DNA from: Oegoconia quadripuncta
Taxonomy: Eukaryota; Arthropoda; Insecta; Lepidoptera; Autostichidae
NCBI GenBank assembly: GCA_949316235.1
Contig: OX438741.1
Span: 11,595,124 to 11,659,123, forward strand
Direction: 5' to 3'
Length of the DNA: 64,000 nucleotides
Positions 1 to 11,261 of the stretch are shown piece after piece; position 1 is the stretch's first letter, and each line of letters opens with the position of its first letter. The notes under the pieces are model-generated. The model was not told the DNA's origin. It ran no database searches and saw nothing but the letters and a program-made list of their open reading frames with translations. Position numbers and translations under genes: made by a program.

Positions 1-64
1 ATCTATGTTAAATGTTCTTTGTATTTTATTTTTGTGTGCAATAAAGAATTTAATAATAATAATA
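1..64 (+). repeat. LINE 3' end with (AAT)n tail
   Basis: An AATAAA-type signal in 'gtgcaataaagaatttaa' is followed by AAT triplets. Almost the same sequence occurs at 33032-33095, where the upstream part is also present. A polyadenylation signal followed by a simple-repeat tail is typical of non-LTR retrotransposon 3' ends. The upstream body lies outside the window. Confidence 0.6.
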
Positions 65-87
65 ACCCTTTGAAAATTTACTAAAAA

Positions 88-180
88 AAATAATTAATTA
101 CTGATGTAAAATTTTCATGTACATGCCCATTGTAAGCTGAATAAATGTTTTCTTTCTTTTCTTTCTTTCTTTCTTTCTTT
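88..180 (+). repeat. LINE 3' end with (CTTT)n tail
   Basis: The stretch around 'gtaagctgaataaatg' ends in CTTT repeats (145-180). A close copy lies at 42345-42437, just downstream of an RTE-like coding relic. Two unlinked copies sharing signal and tail indicate a retrotransposon 3' end. Confidence 0.55.
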
Positions 181-639
181 GATGGCATCGCATTTTAGAC
201 GTAATTTTCGTCAACTTCTCTAGCTGGACATGTCGTAGTAAGATTGTATTATCTTTGAATTATAGCATCTAGAATACATTGTAATGTCTATACCGTCATT
301 GTTTATTGCACAAGACTGGACGGAATCTATAAACTGGCCAAACTTTATTGTATACCAATGTAATAAAACAAGAGTACGGTTACATGGCATAGTTTATGTA
401 CAGTAGTGGCAGTATGTCGATGGCTACATGGTACGGGCGCGTCCAGTGATTGTCGCATTCGGTAACGTATCTGATACATGCTCTGATATGTCAAATACAT
501 CAAGTCGCAACAGGGATATTGAATCGTTAGAATGTAATGTTCAGTTACTTGGCCTCAAACTGAAACAATCCTGTATACTAGGTCCTGATTTATTAGCTCA
601 GATTTATTGAACAGGTGATCATGTAGGTCCAAGGTATTC
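181..639. other. No feature recognised
   Basis: AT-rich sequence. A 60-codon open frame at 428-610 has no recognisable motif and is probably chance. Confidence 0.5.
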
Positions 640-1158
640 TAAAAAATTATAAATAAATAAAACGTTTATTTTGAGTTTCTTTTAGAGTTACAATTTCACA
701 CACTTCTACCAAACTATAAATAGTTTATGGGCAGAAAATATAGTCCCTTGACCTTAATATCCTTACAATGTAACTGTAACTCTTTATTTAAACTTTTGTG
801 AGTTTCACAGTATTACCAGTACGCATGGTAAATGGAACATAAACATTGTGTGCTTCGTTTGATATATGTATATTTACAAGCATGATTTGTTAAACTTTTG
901 TAACAGGAACTTTTTTATTTTAGTCTTAAATGATTTAGGCAGAGTGTCGCTCTTTATATCTTGAGGAAAACTGTTAAATATCTTGGGCACTAGGAATTTT
1001 CTGGTTCTTTGGCCATAATAGTTGTTAATCTTAGGTACAATAAATATTCCCTTTTCTATTTTTCTCTTTAGCTTTGTATAAGTTACTCGTTGCTTAAACT
1101 TATCACTTGAAATTAATTTTGCTTCGTAAAAGTAATAATAAAATTGGCGAAACAACCG
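640..1158 (-). pseudogene. LINE ORF2 C-terminal relic with 3' UTR
   Basis: On the minus strand, 874-1155 encodes a 93-codon piece ending in a stop. The segment with 'YYGQRTRKFLVPKIFNSFP' and basic residues after it resembles the region downstream of the reverse transcriptase in CR1/Jockey-type LINEs. The following 3' UTR runs to an AATAAA-rich end near 640-670. The reverse transcriptase core is absent, so this is a 5'-truncated dead copy. The exact clade is uncertain. Confidence 0.5.
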
Positions 1159-2177
1159 ACTTCAGTAAAGTTCCGTTCTCCATGACAGGAGTGCATTATT
1201 TTTTAGTTTATTTAATTTTTTTACCTGGAGCGTTTGTTTATAGGCCTTTTTCAGCGTCACCGGGCGCGAAGACGAACGCGGGAGCACAGCACGCAAAGAT
1301 ATTTTTTCACCCGTCGCCCAAGGGGTGCCCGCAGGGGCTCGAAATTCGGCTTAGGGCGTTGCATGTGGGAATTTTTTTAACTATTATGATTACCATAGCT
1401 TCCTAATGTCAGAGAGAAGAAACGACGCAAGTAACTCTCTGATACACAATGTGAATTCACTTTTTTGAGCGGCCACCCAAAAGTTTTATAGAATCTTGCT
1501 ATATTATCACTGAGTAGTCAATTTTATCCTTGGTGGTATCGGAGCTGAAATAATTGACATATAACTCTTTTACAGGATGCATTTCCAATTGTGTGACCAA
1601 TTTTGAAAATTTCATCAGTTCATATCAGATGTTCATACACCTACTGATGATAATAACACTAAGCACTTCAGTTTATTACTGTTACAAAACTGTTTACGAC
1701 ACCTGCCTTGAGAATTAAAAAAGTCAACCAAGTCGACGTGCATTAACAGGGTTCCGTGATCTTATTATACCTTAAGAGTGTACGGAACAACAAAAGTCCA
1801 TTACTGTATGTAAGCCCATTCCGTGGAGTAATTTTGGATCAGTCTCCATGGGCGGAGGATTTGCCCTAATCATAACGATCGCAGATTGATTCAGATATTT
1901 TACGATGAGATGATTTTTAACACTTGAGAGAAAAGCAATATTTTATTGATGTTTTTGTTATGCATTTATTGTGTAGTAAAGGTCAAAATTAATCAATGAA
2001 TCAATCTTTAAAAACTTAGTCTCTTTTTAAATTGAGAAAATAAGGCAAACTGCACCATTCGCTTTAGGTAGTACACACGAGAAATAGGGTTGAATTTAGC
2101 TTGTAAATACAATCGACACTATACGATTTACGATCTCTTACGGACCGACAGAAATTATAAAATTTTAAAGATTGTAT
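1159..2177. other. No feature recognised
   Basis: Mixed AT-rich sequence with a more GC-rich patch around 1255-1350. No coding, RNA or transposon signature was identified. Confidence 0.4.
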
Positions 2178-2360
2178 AGGCATATGTTTGTGTGATGAAT
2201 ACGGACATGTGTACCCGAGTTATGGATGTTTTCATTTATAATAACAAAAAAAAATGTATTTATGTAGTATATCAACCATCTAGTATCCACAACACAAGCC
2301 TATAGTTGCTTAGTGTGGAGCTAAATGGCGCTGTATGTATGTCTAAGGATAAAAAAAAAT
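2178..2360 (+). mobile_element. SINE-A copy, tRNA head missing
   Basis: The body of the SINE-A family is present: 'catatgtttgtgtgatgaat', then 'gagttatggatgttttcatt', then 'tatcaaccatctagtatcc' and a final 'atggcgctgt' before an A-rich tail. The tRNA-like head seen in copies at 4050, 13137 and 29856 is missing, so this copy is 5'-truncated, as is usual for target-primed insertions. Confidence 0.7.
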
Positions 2361-3170
2361 TTTAAAAAAAAGATCCCATTTTTATCTTTTGACCAGAGAA
2401 CCCTATAAAGTATCCCCTCATGCAATAACCGGGCAGGACCCGTTGCTTCTCGTGACGTCATCGGTACCTATTGCTGACCTTCAGAAGCTTTCATAAAAAT
2501 GCAATTGTTTCATCCAGTGGTTCTTAATTACGTTTTGAGACTCTTGCTTTATAATGAGCACGCGAAAATGACTCATTCATGTTCGTCTTTCAAAAGTTCT
2601 TATTGTTACATATATCATTCCCATTCTCAACGAAGTCGACCCAGGTCCCATCATTATCATCAACAGTCTCTATTGGAATACAGCCTCCTCTCTTCTGGGA
2701 GAGGGTATGGAAATAGTGGCTACCTTCCTGCCAGTGTTTTTAAGCTGCCCTTGTATCCCCGACTTGTCTTAACGACTGCCTTCATTTCAAAACAAGCAGG
2801 GCAGACTATTTAGCGTGCCTTCCGAAGCACGGATATACTCGTTTTAAAATGGTTGTTACCCATTCAAGGAACAATCCCAGCAGACATAAACCAAAGTTAA
2901 AGTCTGCATCCTCAAGAGAGTACGGCCAAATAGTGCTCTACTTATACTAGGTAGGGTTCCTAAGCAGAATAACCTGACCTTTATTCTCCCTAAACACTAA
3001 AATTTAATTAGGTACCTATATAATTTCTCACCACAAATGATGCTTTACAAAGTGACTTTACGACTATACATTCGTGGAAGATTGGTGCCTGAAAAGAAGA
3101 GGATAATGACTTGATAATGTATTAGAACAGATCTGTGATAATGGTGATTAAGGAAGAAAACACAATAATA
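2361..3170. other. No feature recognised
   Basis: An open frame of 104 codons at 2499-2813 has low-complexity composition and no recognisable domain. Nothing else stands out. Confidence 0.4.
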
Positions 3171-3389
3171 GTTTGTATAATAATAATAACAATAATAATA
3201 AAAATAAATATCCTTGACATACACACAGCGCCATCTAGTTCCACAGTAAGCAACTATAGGCTTGTGTTGTGGATACCAAATGGTTGATATACTACATAAA
3301 TACACGTTTTTTTTGTAAATAAATACTTATTATAAATGAAAAACATCCATAACTCGGGTACACATGTCCGTAATCATCACACAAACATA
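3171..3389 (-). mobile_element. SINE-A copy, minus strand, tRNA head missing
   Basis: Reverse-complement SINE-A body, from 'cagcgccatctagttccaca' to 'cacaaacata'. The family's 3' tail appears on the plus strand as AAT/AAAT repeats at 3171-3210. The head with A and B boxes is missing. Confidence 0.7.
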
Positions 3390-3857
3390 ATTATTGTATG
3401 TACCTATAGTTTTTTTTTATTACTAGTCTATGGTTAGTCTGAAAATAAAAGATTTTTGTTATTTCCATATTGGGTGGTAGTCACAGGTTTGCTTGAGGTA
3501 AAGTGCTAACCCGTTGTGGTAATTGTAATGGTATAGGCTGTAATGTAATGGTAACCTCTATCCTTATTGTACCTACCTTCATGTCATCGAGGTCAAATGC
3601 GAAACATGCGCACTTATTTGTTAAGTAGCAACTACTTTCCGGTCGTTGAAGACTACAGAGTGCTACAGATTTCCATTTGGCATCGCTCTGACCTTATTCA
3701 CCAAGAAAATATAAAAATTTGTGGTTACTTTCGAAATGGTCGAATTCTTCTTATTTTTTCATAAAGCTGAAATTGGAATCGGTATTCGAGATAACTAGAA
3801 AATCGCAAGGTTTGCAAACACTAGCTTTACTTAATTTACCTAACCATACCTAATTCA
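3390..3857. other. No feature recognised
   Basis: AT-rich. The 65-codon frame at 3567-3764 has no recognisable motif. Confidence 0.4.
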
Positions 3858-4010
3858 ACAAAGTCAAAAAGACTTTATTTTGTAGGTACACAGGATACAC
3901 TTAAAATAGGTTTTATATTTTTTAAGCTACTGCTTGTTCAAAAGGCAATTTTCCCCTGAGAATAACAAGCAAGAAACTAAGGGTTGCTCTTTTAAAACAA
4001 GTTTTTATAT
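3858..4010 (-). repeat. 3' UTR fragment of the 43-kb CR1/Jockey-group LINE
   Basis: Contains 'aacaagcaagaaactaaggg' followed by 'ttgctcttttaaa'. The same string sits in the 3' UTR of the LINE at 43131-46526 (43279-43305). The A-rich end 'caaagtcaaaaagactttatt' corresponds to that element's GTCAAAA-type tail. This is a severely 5'-truncated second copy of the family. Confidence 0.6.
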
Positions 4011-4049
4011 TACACATACATACCTAATATTTCATTATTAATTAATTCA

Positions 4050-4310
4050 CGACCTGTTTGGTGTAGTGGTTAGAAACTCTGCTACTATACCAAATGGTCG
4101 CGGGTTCGAATCCCGCTAGGGGCATATGTTTGTATGATGAATACAGACATGTGTTCCCGAGTTATCGATGTTTTTCATTTGAAGAGGTATTTATTTATAA
4201 AAAAATGTATTTGTGTAGTTTATCAACCATCTGGTATCCATAACACAAGCCTAGATGCTTACTGTGGACCTAGATGGCGCTGTGTGTTTAAAAGACATAT
4301 ATATTATTTA
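4050..4310 (+). mobile_element. SINE-A, full length with tRNA-like head
   Basis: The head has a polymerase III A box in 'tggtgtagtggttagaaac' and a B box in 'gggttcgaatcccgc'. The SINE-A body and a TATTTA-rich tail follow. It has the standard layout of a tRNA-derived SINE. Transcription would be by RNA polymerase III from the internal boxes and mobilisation by a partner LINE, neither of which can be tested here. It is not a functional tRNA gene: the stem pairings are poor and it is fused to the body. Confidence 0.85.
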
Positions 4311-4774
4311 TTAACCGACTTCAAAAAACGAGGAGGTTCTGTATTCGGGGCGTATTTTTAATTGTAAAATAGCCTGGCCTGCGAACGAGCTCGTTATGTC
4401 CAGGGATGTTTATCATCTAAATAGTCTGATATTTTATATTATACTTTCTTAATAATCGGTTTTTGAATGCTCAAATATGGAATACCGGTGTCGGAAACCA
4501 CTAGATTTTTAAAAGCTCTAATTCAAGTCATCCAATCCGGTAAGCACGACGGGTGAACGAACTGCTTTCGTACAAAAGATCGGTTCGGATACGGCGCACG
4601 CGCGCTTATCGCCTTCGCCACAGATCTAGGCAACTGGCAGGCTGTCGTGGAATTTCCGAAGATCCCTTTACTTGATACCGCTGGTAAAATAGTACGGAAT
4701 TTGATTGGTTTGGAATATAGATTTTGAAATTGAAACCTTTAATTTTTATGGATTTATTGATGGTGGGAATCGCT
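4311..4774. other. Unclassified; short interspersed motif at start
   Basis: 4315-4360 carries 'accgacttcaaaaaacgagg', a motif whose reverse complement recurs in part at 15430-15450. The remainder shows no recognisable feature. Confidence 0.35.
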
Positions 4775-4917
4775 CTTTTTTTTTTACCTTAATGCACGAC
4801 GGGTTCGTGCTTGACCTCAATCACACCTTATGTTAAGTGAAGATGAGGTCGAAGGTGGAAGCGTACTGACCCGGAAACCCCAACACATTTGGGGGACTGG
4901 CTATCTTATCTCTGATA
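4775..4917 (-). mobile_element. SINE-B 3' half, minus strand
   Basis: Matches the end of the SINE-B family on the reverse strand: poly-T, 'atgcacgacgggttcgtgct', 'gttaagtgaagatgaggtcg', then 'gacccggaaaccccaacac'. The tRNA-like half is missing. Confidence 0.75.
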
Positions 4918-5477
4918 GTATATATAGTCCGAAGATGGAATGGCGATGGTGGAATAAGATTATGTAATTCCAACGCACACTCACCGAAGTGCATCCTGTA
5001 AAAGACTAAGAGACAGGCGACCTTGCGACGGTGTTCGAGAAGTTATTGGTGAAATATTGTTTTTCCAATTATTTACCTATATTGTAAAACTCCCTTGAAC
5101 ATGTTAAGCTATCATATAAATCAAGGCGCATAATCTCCAAGTGTCAAATGTAAAATCTATAAACCTGGAAGATATTTATGGATATAGGGTTTCTCAGACT
5201 TTAAAGGCTTGACAAGACTTTTACGAGGCCAACGTAATAGGTCCATTTCGCGCACACCCATTGTACCTATACCTAACATTGATGAGCAGAATCGTTTAAA
5301 ACAATAGTTTCCAGTTAGAAAATATTTTTTAAATTAATTCTAGGAACATTACTTTAAATGAAATTAGTCGAGCACAAAAGGTGAACTCATTCTCATTTAT
5401 TTTTAACCCCCGACGAAAAACGACGTGTGTTATGTGTTTGACGTTGTTGTGTGAGTGTGTGAGGCCCTTAAAGTTAA
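4918..5477. other. No feature recognised
   Basis: AT-rich spacer with no supported coding or repeat signature. Confidence 0.4.
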
Positions 5478-5608
5478 TTTTATTTATTTATTTAATACTA
5501 TAATGTATCTAAGCATACATATTAAACAAAACAAAACCAGGACATATTAGAAATATGCAAAAAGCGAGCTTATCTCTATAAGAGATCTCTTCCGGCAAAC
5601 CTCAGTAA
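5478..5608 (-). repeat. LINE 3' end with conserved hairpin
   Basis: 'gcgagcttatctctataaga' plus 'gatctcttccggcaaacct' forms a small stem. The same module appears at 39152 (plus strand), 47957, and 50238. In the plus copy it lies upstream of an AATAAA signal. It is therefore probably a shared 3' UTR hairpin of a LINE family. Confidence 0.5.
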
Positions 5609-5855
5609 AGAGACATGTACATACATACGAGTACATAGATCAATAGATAAATATACCTACTTAAACATAACATCTATAACATAGCAACAAAATACAAACG
5701 TAAATATATAGGTGTACTTAATAAATATTTATTCTTAAGGGCCAGAATGGCGTGACTACATTCGGGTCTTCAAGAATTTGATGTTTTTGTCTTCGACTCA
5801 CTACAGCAATATAAAACGAATTATTAATGTCACGAACACATACATACATAAAGTC

Positions 5856-6154
5856 ACCGCCTCCGTGGCTCAATGTAAACAACATTGGGCTTACGATTCG
5901 GAGGTCGTGGGTTCGATCCCCAGCGGGGTACATGTTTAAGTACTCGGTTTGGTTGGTGGTAGAGCATTTTAAATGTCCACCTGGCTAGCTACCACCATCT
6001 CATCTAAATCTGCCGCCAAGCAGCAATGTTAATAGCAATGTTGTGTTCCGGTTGTCAAAGATAAGACAGCCAGTCCTCCAAATGTTCGATCTCATCTTCA
6101 CTTAACATCAGGTGTGATTGAGATCAAGTAACCAACCCGTAGTGCATAAAAAAA
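5856..6154 (+). mobile_element. SINE-B, full length
   Basis: The tRNA-like head starts at 'accgcctccgtggctcaatg' (A box region) and contains a B box 'gggttcgatccccagc'. The body 'taagtactcggtttggttgg' and 'ttgtgttccggttgtcaaag' follow, then 'cacttaacatcaggtgtgat' and an A-rich tail at 6143-6154. The full unit is about 300-330 bp. The family has well over ten copies or fragments in this window, on both strands. Confidence 0.85.
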
Positions 6155-6245
6155 AGTCACGCGTTTTTCCCGTAGGGGTAAGCAGAGACCACAGGCTTCC
6201 ACATGCTACGATCCTGATACACCTCTTTACCTCTTTGTCACAAAC
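6155..6245 (-). repeat. RTE-type LINE 3' fragment
   Basis: Shares 'cccgtaggggtaagcagaga' and 'ctacgatcctga' with 35690-35760 and, reversed, with the longer RTE relic at 63480-63550. In the latter the frame encodes the end of an RTE-type polyprotein. This fragment directly abuts the tail of the SINE-B copy at 5856-6154. Confidence 0.5.
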
Positions 6246-7077
6246 TCGTTTTTGTTTAATTAAGGGAAATTCTTCTCCAAACGTTCTGAAATGCAGAATA
6301 TGGTGGAAAATATTTGATTATGTAGCGTTCAAAAACTTCCTGGAAACTTCCTTGTGTATGAAAATTTTTGGCTTTGAATTCTAGCTGTTGTATAACCGGA
6401 ACTGTTATACTGTGTTTATTGAAACGACCTTAAGTTTAACATACACATACAGTAGAAACAATAATGCAACGTAAACACAGTTTACGAAATATGTGTTTAC
6501 AGAGGGAAAGCGCAGTATAAGGAGAGTCTAGTAGAGAATGTTGCTTATTTATTACTTGTTTTTGAAAAATATTTGTACATCGTTTTGCGGTAAAACTGTG
6601 CGTACAATCGATTGTTAAATGTCTATACAATATTATACAACATTATAATATACAGCATGTTGCAAAAAACCCCTAAGGCCTAAAATGAGACGGACACTAT
6701 CCACTACACCAAGCGGTCGGAGAAGGGTACGAACTTTCCTAAAGTAAAGTTAGTCATAACCGTAATATGTCCGTGTCGTGACACGGAATATATGACCACT
6801 AGAATAACGACCATCCTCACTGTACCAAATAACACTGTGTCAGAAATAATGAAAAGGAATTTCTCAGTCCCAAGCTACATGCAGTCACACACACGTCATA
6901 TCAAACCTGTTGAAACTTCAAATAGAAATAGACTTTATGTCCATTCAATGAGCTTCACTTGTCATTTTAAGTGCTGGTTTCGCTACTAGCTGTACAATGT
7001 TAAAAAGTAGACAATCCCGATTGTTGACGTATCCAATAACCTGTCGGCATTATGACATTATAAGTTATGTATGATAG
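6246..7077. other. No feature recognised
   Basis: Small open frames (6118-6384, 6436-6630, 6792-6989) have no domains and no coding signature. Confidence 0.4.
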
Positions 7078-7275
7078 ACTAGCCTTCCGCCCGCGACTTT
7101 GCCTGCGTTGAATAACTTTATCGCGGAAATTTGTTTATCCCACGGAAACTATTCATTTATCCGGATAAAAAGTATGCTATGTTTTAATCCAGAGTATGTT
7201 CTATCTATATACCAAGTTTCATCCAAATCCGTTCATCCGTTTCGCCGTGATTGAGCAACAAACAAACATCGCTGT
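7078..7275 (-). mobile_element. Helitron-like Lep1-type repeat
   Basis: Begins 'ctagccttccgcccgcgact' and includes 'gcggaaatttgtttatccc', 'ttcatccaaatccgttcatc' and 'gattgagcaacaaacaaac'. Read on the minus strand, other copies of this repeat end in CTAG followed by T, the Helitron 3' rule (CTRR, insertion next to T). No Rep/helicase coding is present, so it is non-autonomous. Similar copies lie at 11049, 16295, 33957 and 56797. Confidence 0.6.
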
Positions 7276-8631
7276 TTAGATAGCGCTGAGTGGCGGACCG
7301 GAGTTTTATTGATGTATTTTTATCATAAGCTTTCCGTGCGCGATTTCAAGAAATTTTTAAACGACATCAAATAACCATCATTTTAAGGTTCCGTAGTGAA
7401 CAAGGAACCCTTACAGTTTTGCCAAATTGTCTATCTGTCCGAGGCTTAGCTCAGAGGCTCTTAGTAATAGAAAGCTGTAATTTGGCATGGATATTCATAA
7501 TAATCTCGCCGACAATGTGATAAAATAAATTGTTGAATAAAATATTTTTTAGGGTCTCCTACACGTGTGGGGGTGGTTTTTTTTTTCTGTACCCCATTGT
7601 CTGCGTTCGTTGTAAAGGTCGTTCAAAATATTAGAGGTTATCTTGAACGGCTTTTCGATTCACCGATCCTTTTGCGATTTATTTAGCTTTAAAGTCCCCC
7701 ACCCCTTCCCTCTTGGCCCATGACCACATCTTTGACCCCCACTGAGCAATACCTTGACCCCCCTTAACCCACCCTTTGAATACTTCTTGGGATTCCGTCT
7801 ACATTTAGTAAGTGCGTGCAGAGTACAAATACACCCACAGTATAAACATAAATTACTGCGGGAAATTAAAAAGGATGTGTTTTTTTTGTTATACTTAGCA
7901 ATGTTATTTGCATTGGAAGCCTTGGGGGTAACGGGAGAGCAATCGATTTGAAATACTAACAATTGGTCTGTGGCTTTATTCATATTTTAAAATTTGTACA
8001 GTTAGGACAATTAAATTAATATACAGGGTGTTAGAGAATAGGTATTTAGAATTACCATACGAGTACAAGAATATTTTAAACTGAACATATTTAACTAACA
8101 TCTTTTGGGAACATTTCTGAGAAGTAGTCAGCAAAAGCTATCAGAAAATTGTCACACGCACTCTAATTCGTAGAAATAAATATTACCTTTCATTCGTTGT
8201 TCATCGCAGATATAATAAATAAGGATTACACAAGAGCCAACGCCCAGCTCAGGGAGGTCAGGGCAGAATGGCGATAACAATTTGCATGAACCAGACCGGG
8301 AAGCGACTTATCAACGCTCCGCCCGTACATCAGGGCAGCTTTCTCTAGCCAGCGGTGCTCAAAGTAACAGATATTGGGACCCCCAGCAAAATACCATTTA
8401 TTATTGTCTACAGTACCTACCTATTTTAATAGGACAATAATCAGCTGAAACTGGCTACTTCATCCAAATTTTTTATTTACTTATAGCTACCTGCCTCAGG
8501 ACGGAGGGTAATGTCTTTCTGGTTTATATACAATGTAAGATATGGTTAGATTCGACTTAATCGCCAAAGTTACCTAGCATACATTTTATGGGAAAAAATC
8601 CAATATGGCGCCCTCAAGTTTTTTGTTTTTT
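7276..8631. other. Unclassified sequence
   Basis: 7387-7440 holds 'ggttccgtagtgaacaagga', which looks like part of an interspersed repeat. The minus-strand open frame at 7660-7983 (107 codons) is not recognisable and overlaps a plus-strand frame. I see no supported gene. Confidence 0.35.
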
Positions 8632-8958
8632 TATTTTTTATGCACGCTTGGTACTTGACCTCAATCACCGCTGATGTTAAGTGAAGATGAGGTCGAAGGT
8701 GGAAGCGTACTGACCCGGAAACCCCAACACATTTGGGGGACTGGCTATCTTATCTCTGACAACCGGAACACAACAATGCTATTAACATTGCTGCTTGGCG
8801 GCAGATTTAGATAAGATGGTGGTAACTAGCCAGGCGGACATTTAAAATGCCGTACCACCAACCAAACCGCGTACTTAAACGTGTACTCCGCTGGGGATCG
8901 AATCCGCGACCTCCAATCGTAAACCCAATGTTATTAACATTGAGCCACGGAAGCAGTT
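8632..8958 (-). mobile_element. SINE-B, full length, minus strand
   Basis: Complete family layout in reverse: poly-T, 'aagtgaagatgaggtcgaag', 'gcggcagatttagataagat', 'aaccaaaccgcgtacttaaa', B box complement 'ggggatcgaatccgcgacct' and A box complement 'attgagccacggaagc'. Immediately followed by the poly(A) end of another minus-strand LINE fragment. Confidence 0.85.
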
Positions 8959-9390
8959 ATTTTTTATTTTTATTTTTTTATTTTATTTTATTTAGGAACA
9001 AACAGTCACTATACAATCAATAGCATATAAAATACATATGTAATAAGGTGGTATCACCTGAACAGACCTATAGTTCCCTAATTGTATACAAAGTTAAATA
9101 TGTGTCCACAAAGTTAAATACAATTGGAAAATGTATTAATAGATGATGATAAAAAAGGTTAAATTGAAAACTAATGTTCAGTGCTACTCGATATAAGTTT
9201 CTTGAATTTTCCCAATGAATTGTTAAATATATCTATATTACCAAAATTATAATTATAAGTCCTACAACTTCGTCTTACAAAACTGTTAGCAACATAACAA
9301 CTTCTACTGCCAGCGACAAAGAAAAGACGCTTTCTTTGACAACTACGTTCACGTCTGCGGGGCACGCGAATAGAAATATATTGCAGAAGA
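8959..9390 (-). pseudogene. LINE C-terminal fragment with 3' UTR and poly(A)
   Basis: On the minus strand, 9171-9365 encodes a 64-codon C-terminus containing 'CRTYNYNFGNIDIFNNSLGK', followed by a 3' UTR and an A-rich AAATAAAA tail that ends at 8959 against the SINE-B. A second, diverged copy of the same tail is at 10250-10445. No reverse transcriptase motif remains. Clade not determined. Confidence 0.5.
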
Positions 9391-9695
9391 GGTGAGGTTT
9401 TTTTTGTTTATTTGTTTTAAAATACTGGAGAGTGACAATGTGGTCGAAGATAAACCACTCGATCTCAGTAGAAGCCTATTCACTTTGCTCTTAAAGATTC
9501 CAAAATTGTGGGACAGTGGAAAGACCGACGCCGGAAAGGCGTTCCATTGCCTTGGCTGATAGCATTATGGATGAAGAGTAAAACCGTTTGGTGCAATTGT
9601 GCTGTATGACAACGGCATAAGGTTGGAAATCCTCGTCTCTATGTCTATACTTCATAAGTCCTATAAACTACAGGAATCGAGCCTAATTAATGCAT
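9391..9695 (-). pseudogene. Degenerate LINE C-terminus with poly(A)
   Basis: Reading the minus strand across several frames gives a pattern of the kind WNAFPASVFP followed by FGIFKSKVNRLLL, interrupted by frameshifts. It resembles the better-preserved tails at 12860-13071 and 36131-36495. The poly(A) end shows as T-rich sequence at 9397-9415. Confidence 0.5.
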
Positions 9696-10022
9696 GATTA
9701 AAATCTGTGTTACACGATTGTAAGATAGATTTTCGTTAATTTGTATATTTAGTGAAGCGATTTTGAATGAGTGGCGTTAGATTACGGACTTACGTGTGCT
9801 AGAGTACGTACACAAAGTCAAATTCACCTATTTTGACAATGTCAAAAAACTGTACAGCAATAGTGTCAAATAGGTTAGCTTAAGAGTTATTCAATACTTT
9901 AAGTGAACGTTCTGTATTTAGATGTCTATGTGAAAAGGGGCAGCGCAGATGACAAACTTTTTATAGGCCGGACAAAAAAATCTATATCGGTCAAAAACAT
10001 TCAATCCGAGAGGATGGAATGT
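9696..10022. other. No feature recognised
   Basis: AT-rich spacer between LINE and SINE fragments. Confidence 0.4.
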
Positions 10023-10211
10023 TTTTTTTTATGCACGACGGGTTCATACTTGACCTCAATCACACCTGATGTTAAGTGAAGATGAGGTCGAAGATGGAAG
10101 CGTACTGACCCGGAAACCCCAACACATTTGAGGGACTGGCTATCTTATCTCTGCCAACCGGAACACAACAATGCTATTAACATTGCTGATTGGCGGCAGA
10201 TTTAGATTTTA
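10023..10211 (-). mobile_element. SINE-B 3' half, minus strand
   Basis: Poly-T, 'atgcacgacgggttcatact', 'aagtgaagatgaggtcgaag' and 'caaccggaacacaacaatgc' match the family. The copy stops at 'ggcggcagatttagat', which is then repeated several times (10197-10230) as TTTAGAT units. Confidence 0.75.
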
Positions 10212-10249
10212 GATTTAGATGTGAGATTTAGATGTATGGTATTCTACGC

Positions 10250-10445
10250 AATAACACACACGGAGAATAAAGAAGTGCGGCCGACAAAAAGTCCATCGTC
10301 TGCTTTGCCCTTTTTTTCTAAAATATCTAGAAACCTTCATTGTTTTTGAAGAACTATTTGTAAGCGTCTTGTATATTTCGATACTATTTATGAACAGTTT
10401 TTTGAGATAAAAATTATAATTATAGGTAAAGCATTCTCTGCTTAT
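10250..10445 (-). pseudogene. Second copy of the 9.2-kb LINE C-terminus
   Basis: The minus-strand frame 10215-10487 includes 'CFTYNYNFYLKKLFINS', which aligns with the fragment at 9171-9365 (shared TYNYNF, LF/IF, and a serine-rich end). Both lie next to SINE-B sequence. This copy is shorter and more diverged. Confidence 0.4.
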
Positions 10446-11048
10446 GAGAATGAGGATTCCAGAAACAAGTGGCGCTAGACTGCTCACTTAAAATATTGAA
10501 TATCTCTTTAATCCTTTTGGGAACTATCTGGCACTATTTTTGGACAGTTTTTTGATATTGTCAAAATAACTGAATTCCACTGTGTGCATTCTAGCATCAC
10601 ACATGTCATTTTCACTAACATTTGCACTCAATTCGATTAACAATCGCTTATTTGGATCACACAATCCGATGGTTACTCTTTTGTAATTACCTTACGCTCG
10701 TGCCAGTTTGAGAATGTCTGAAGAGCATTTGAGTAAATTGTGCAGCCTATTTCTAGACGATAGTTATACATTGTTTTGAGCTTTAAATAAATGACTGTTT
10801 GTTTTATGGATAAATGTGTATAATCTAACTAATCGAATACGAGAGAGTTGTAGTCGTACCAAATAATAACTATTTAAGTATTTATAAACCAAAAAATTCG
10901 AGAGCATATTTGTATTTTGCGGACGCCATGTTGGATGTTTTACCATAAAATGTATCATATGACACTCCGGGTAACAAGACGAATAAAACATTTCCTATGG
11001 CCTGATAATATAATATAATAACATAATAATAATATTATAAGATAAGAT
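10446..11048. other. No feature recognised
   Basis: AT-rich. The minus-strand frame 10764-10991 has no recognisable motif. Confidence 0.4.
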
Positions 11049-11163
11049 ATAATCCAGAGTATATTCTACCTATATACCAAACTTCATCCAAATCCGTTCA
11101 TCCGTTTGGCTGATTGAACAACAAACAAAGAAACATCCAAACTTTCGCATTTATATTATTAGA
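11049..11163 (-). mobile_element. Helitron-like Lep1-type fragment
   Basis: Contains 'aatccagagtatattctacc', 'ttcatccaaatccgttcatc' and 'ccaaactttcgcatttatat', the 5' half of the repeat described at 7078 and 16295. The CTAG end is missing. Confidence 0.55.
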
Positions 11164-11261
11164 CCATAGGTATATATATTTTACTATAAGGTGTGTATAA
11201 GCTAAAGTCAAGTAATATTCAAATATAAAAGACCGTTTGTTTCTAAATAAAGCTAAAATAA

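Noticed and set aside
874..1155. Host gene on the minus strand
   Set aside because: The protein fragment fits a LINE C-terminus followed by a retrotransposon-like 3' end.
2499..2813. 104-codon plus-strand frame as a gene
   Set aside because: Low-complexity Ser/His/Tyr-rich composition, no domain, no splice or polyadenylation context.
4050..4125. tRNA gene at SINE-A heads (also 13137, 29856, 38265)
   Set aside because: A and B boxes are present, but the cloverleaf is poor and most copies continue into the SINE body.
7660..7983. 107-codon minus-strand frame as a gene
   Set aside because: Not recognisable, overlaps an opposite-strand frame, and lacks supporting signals. Left as unclassified.
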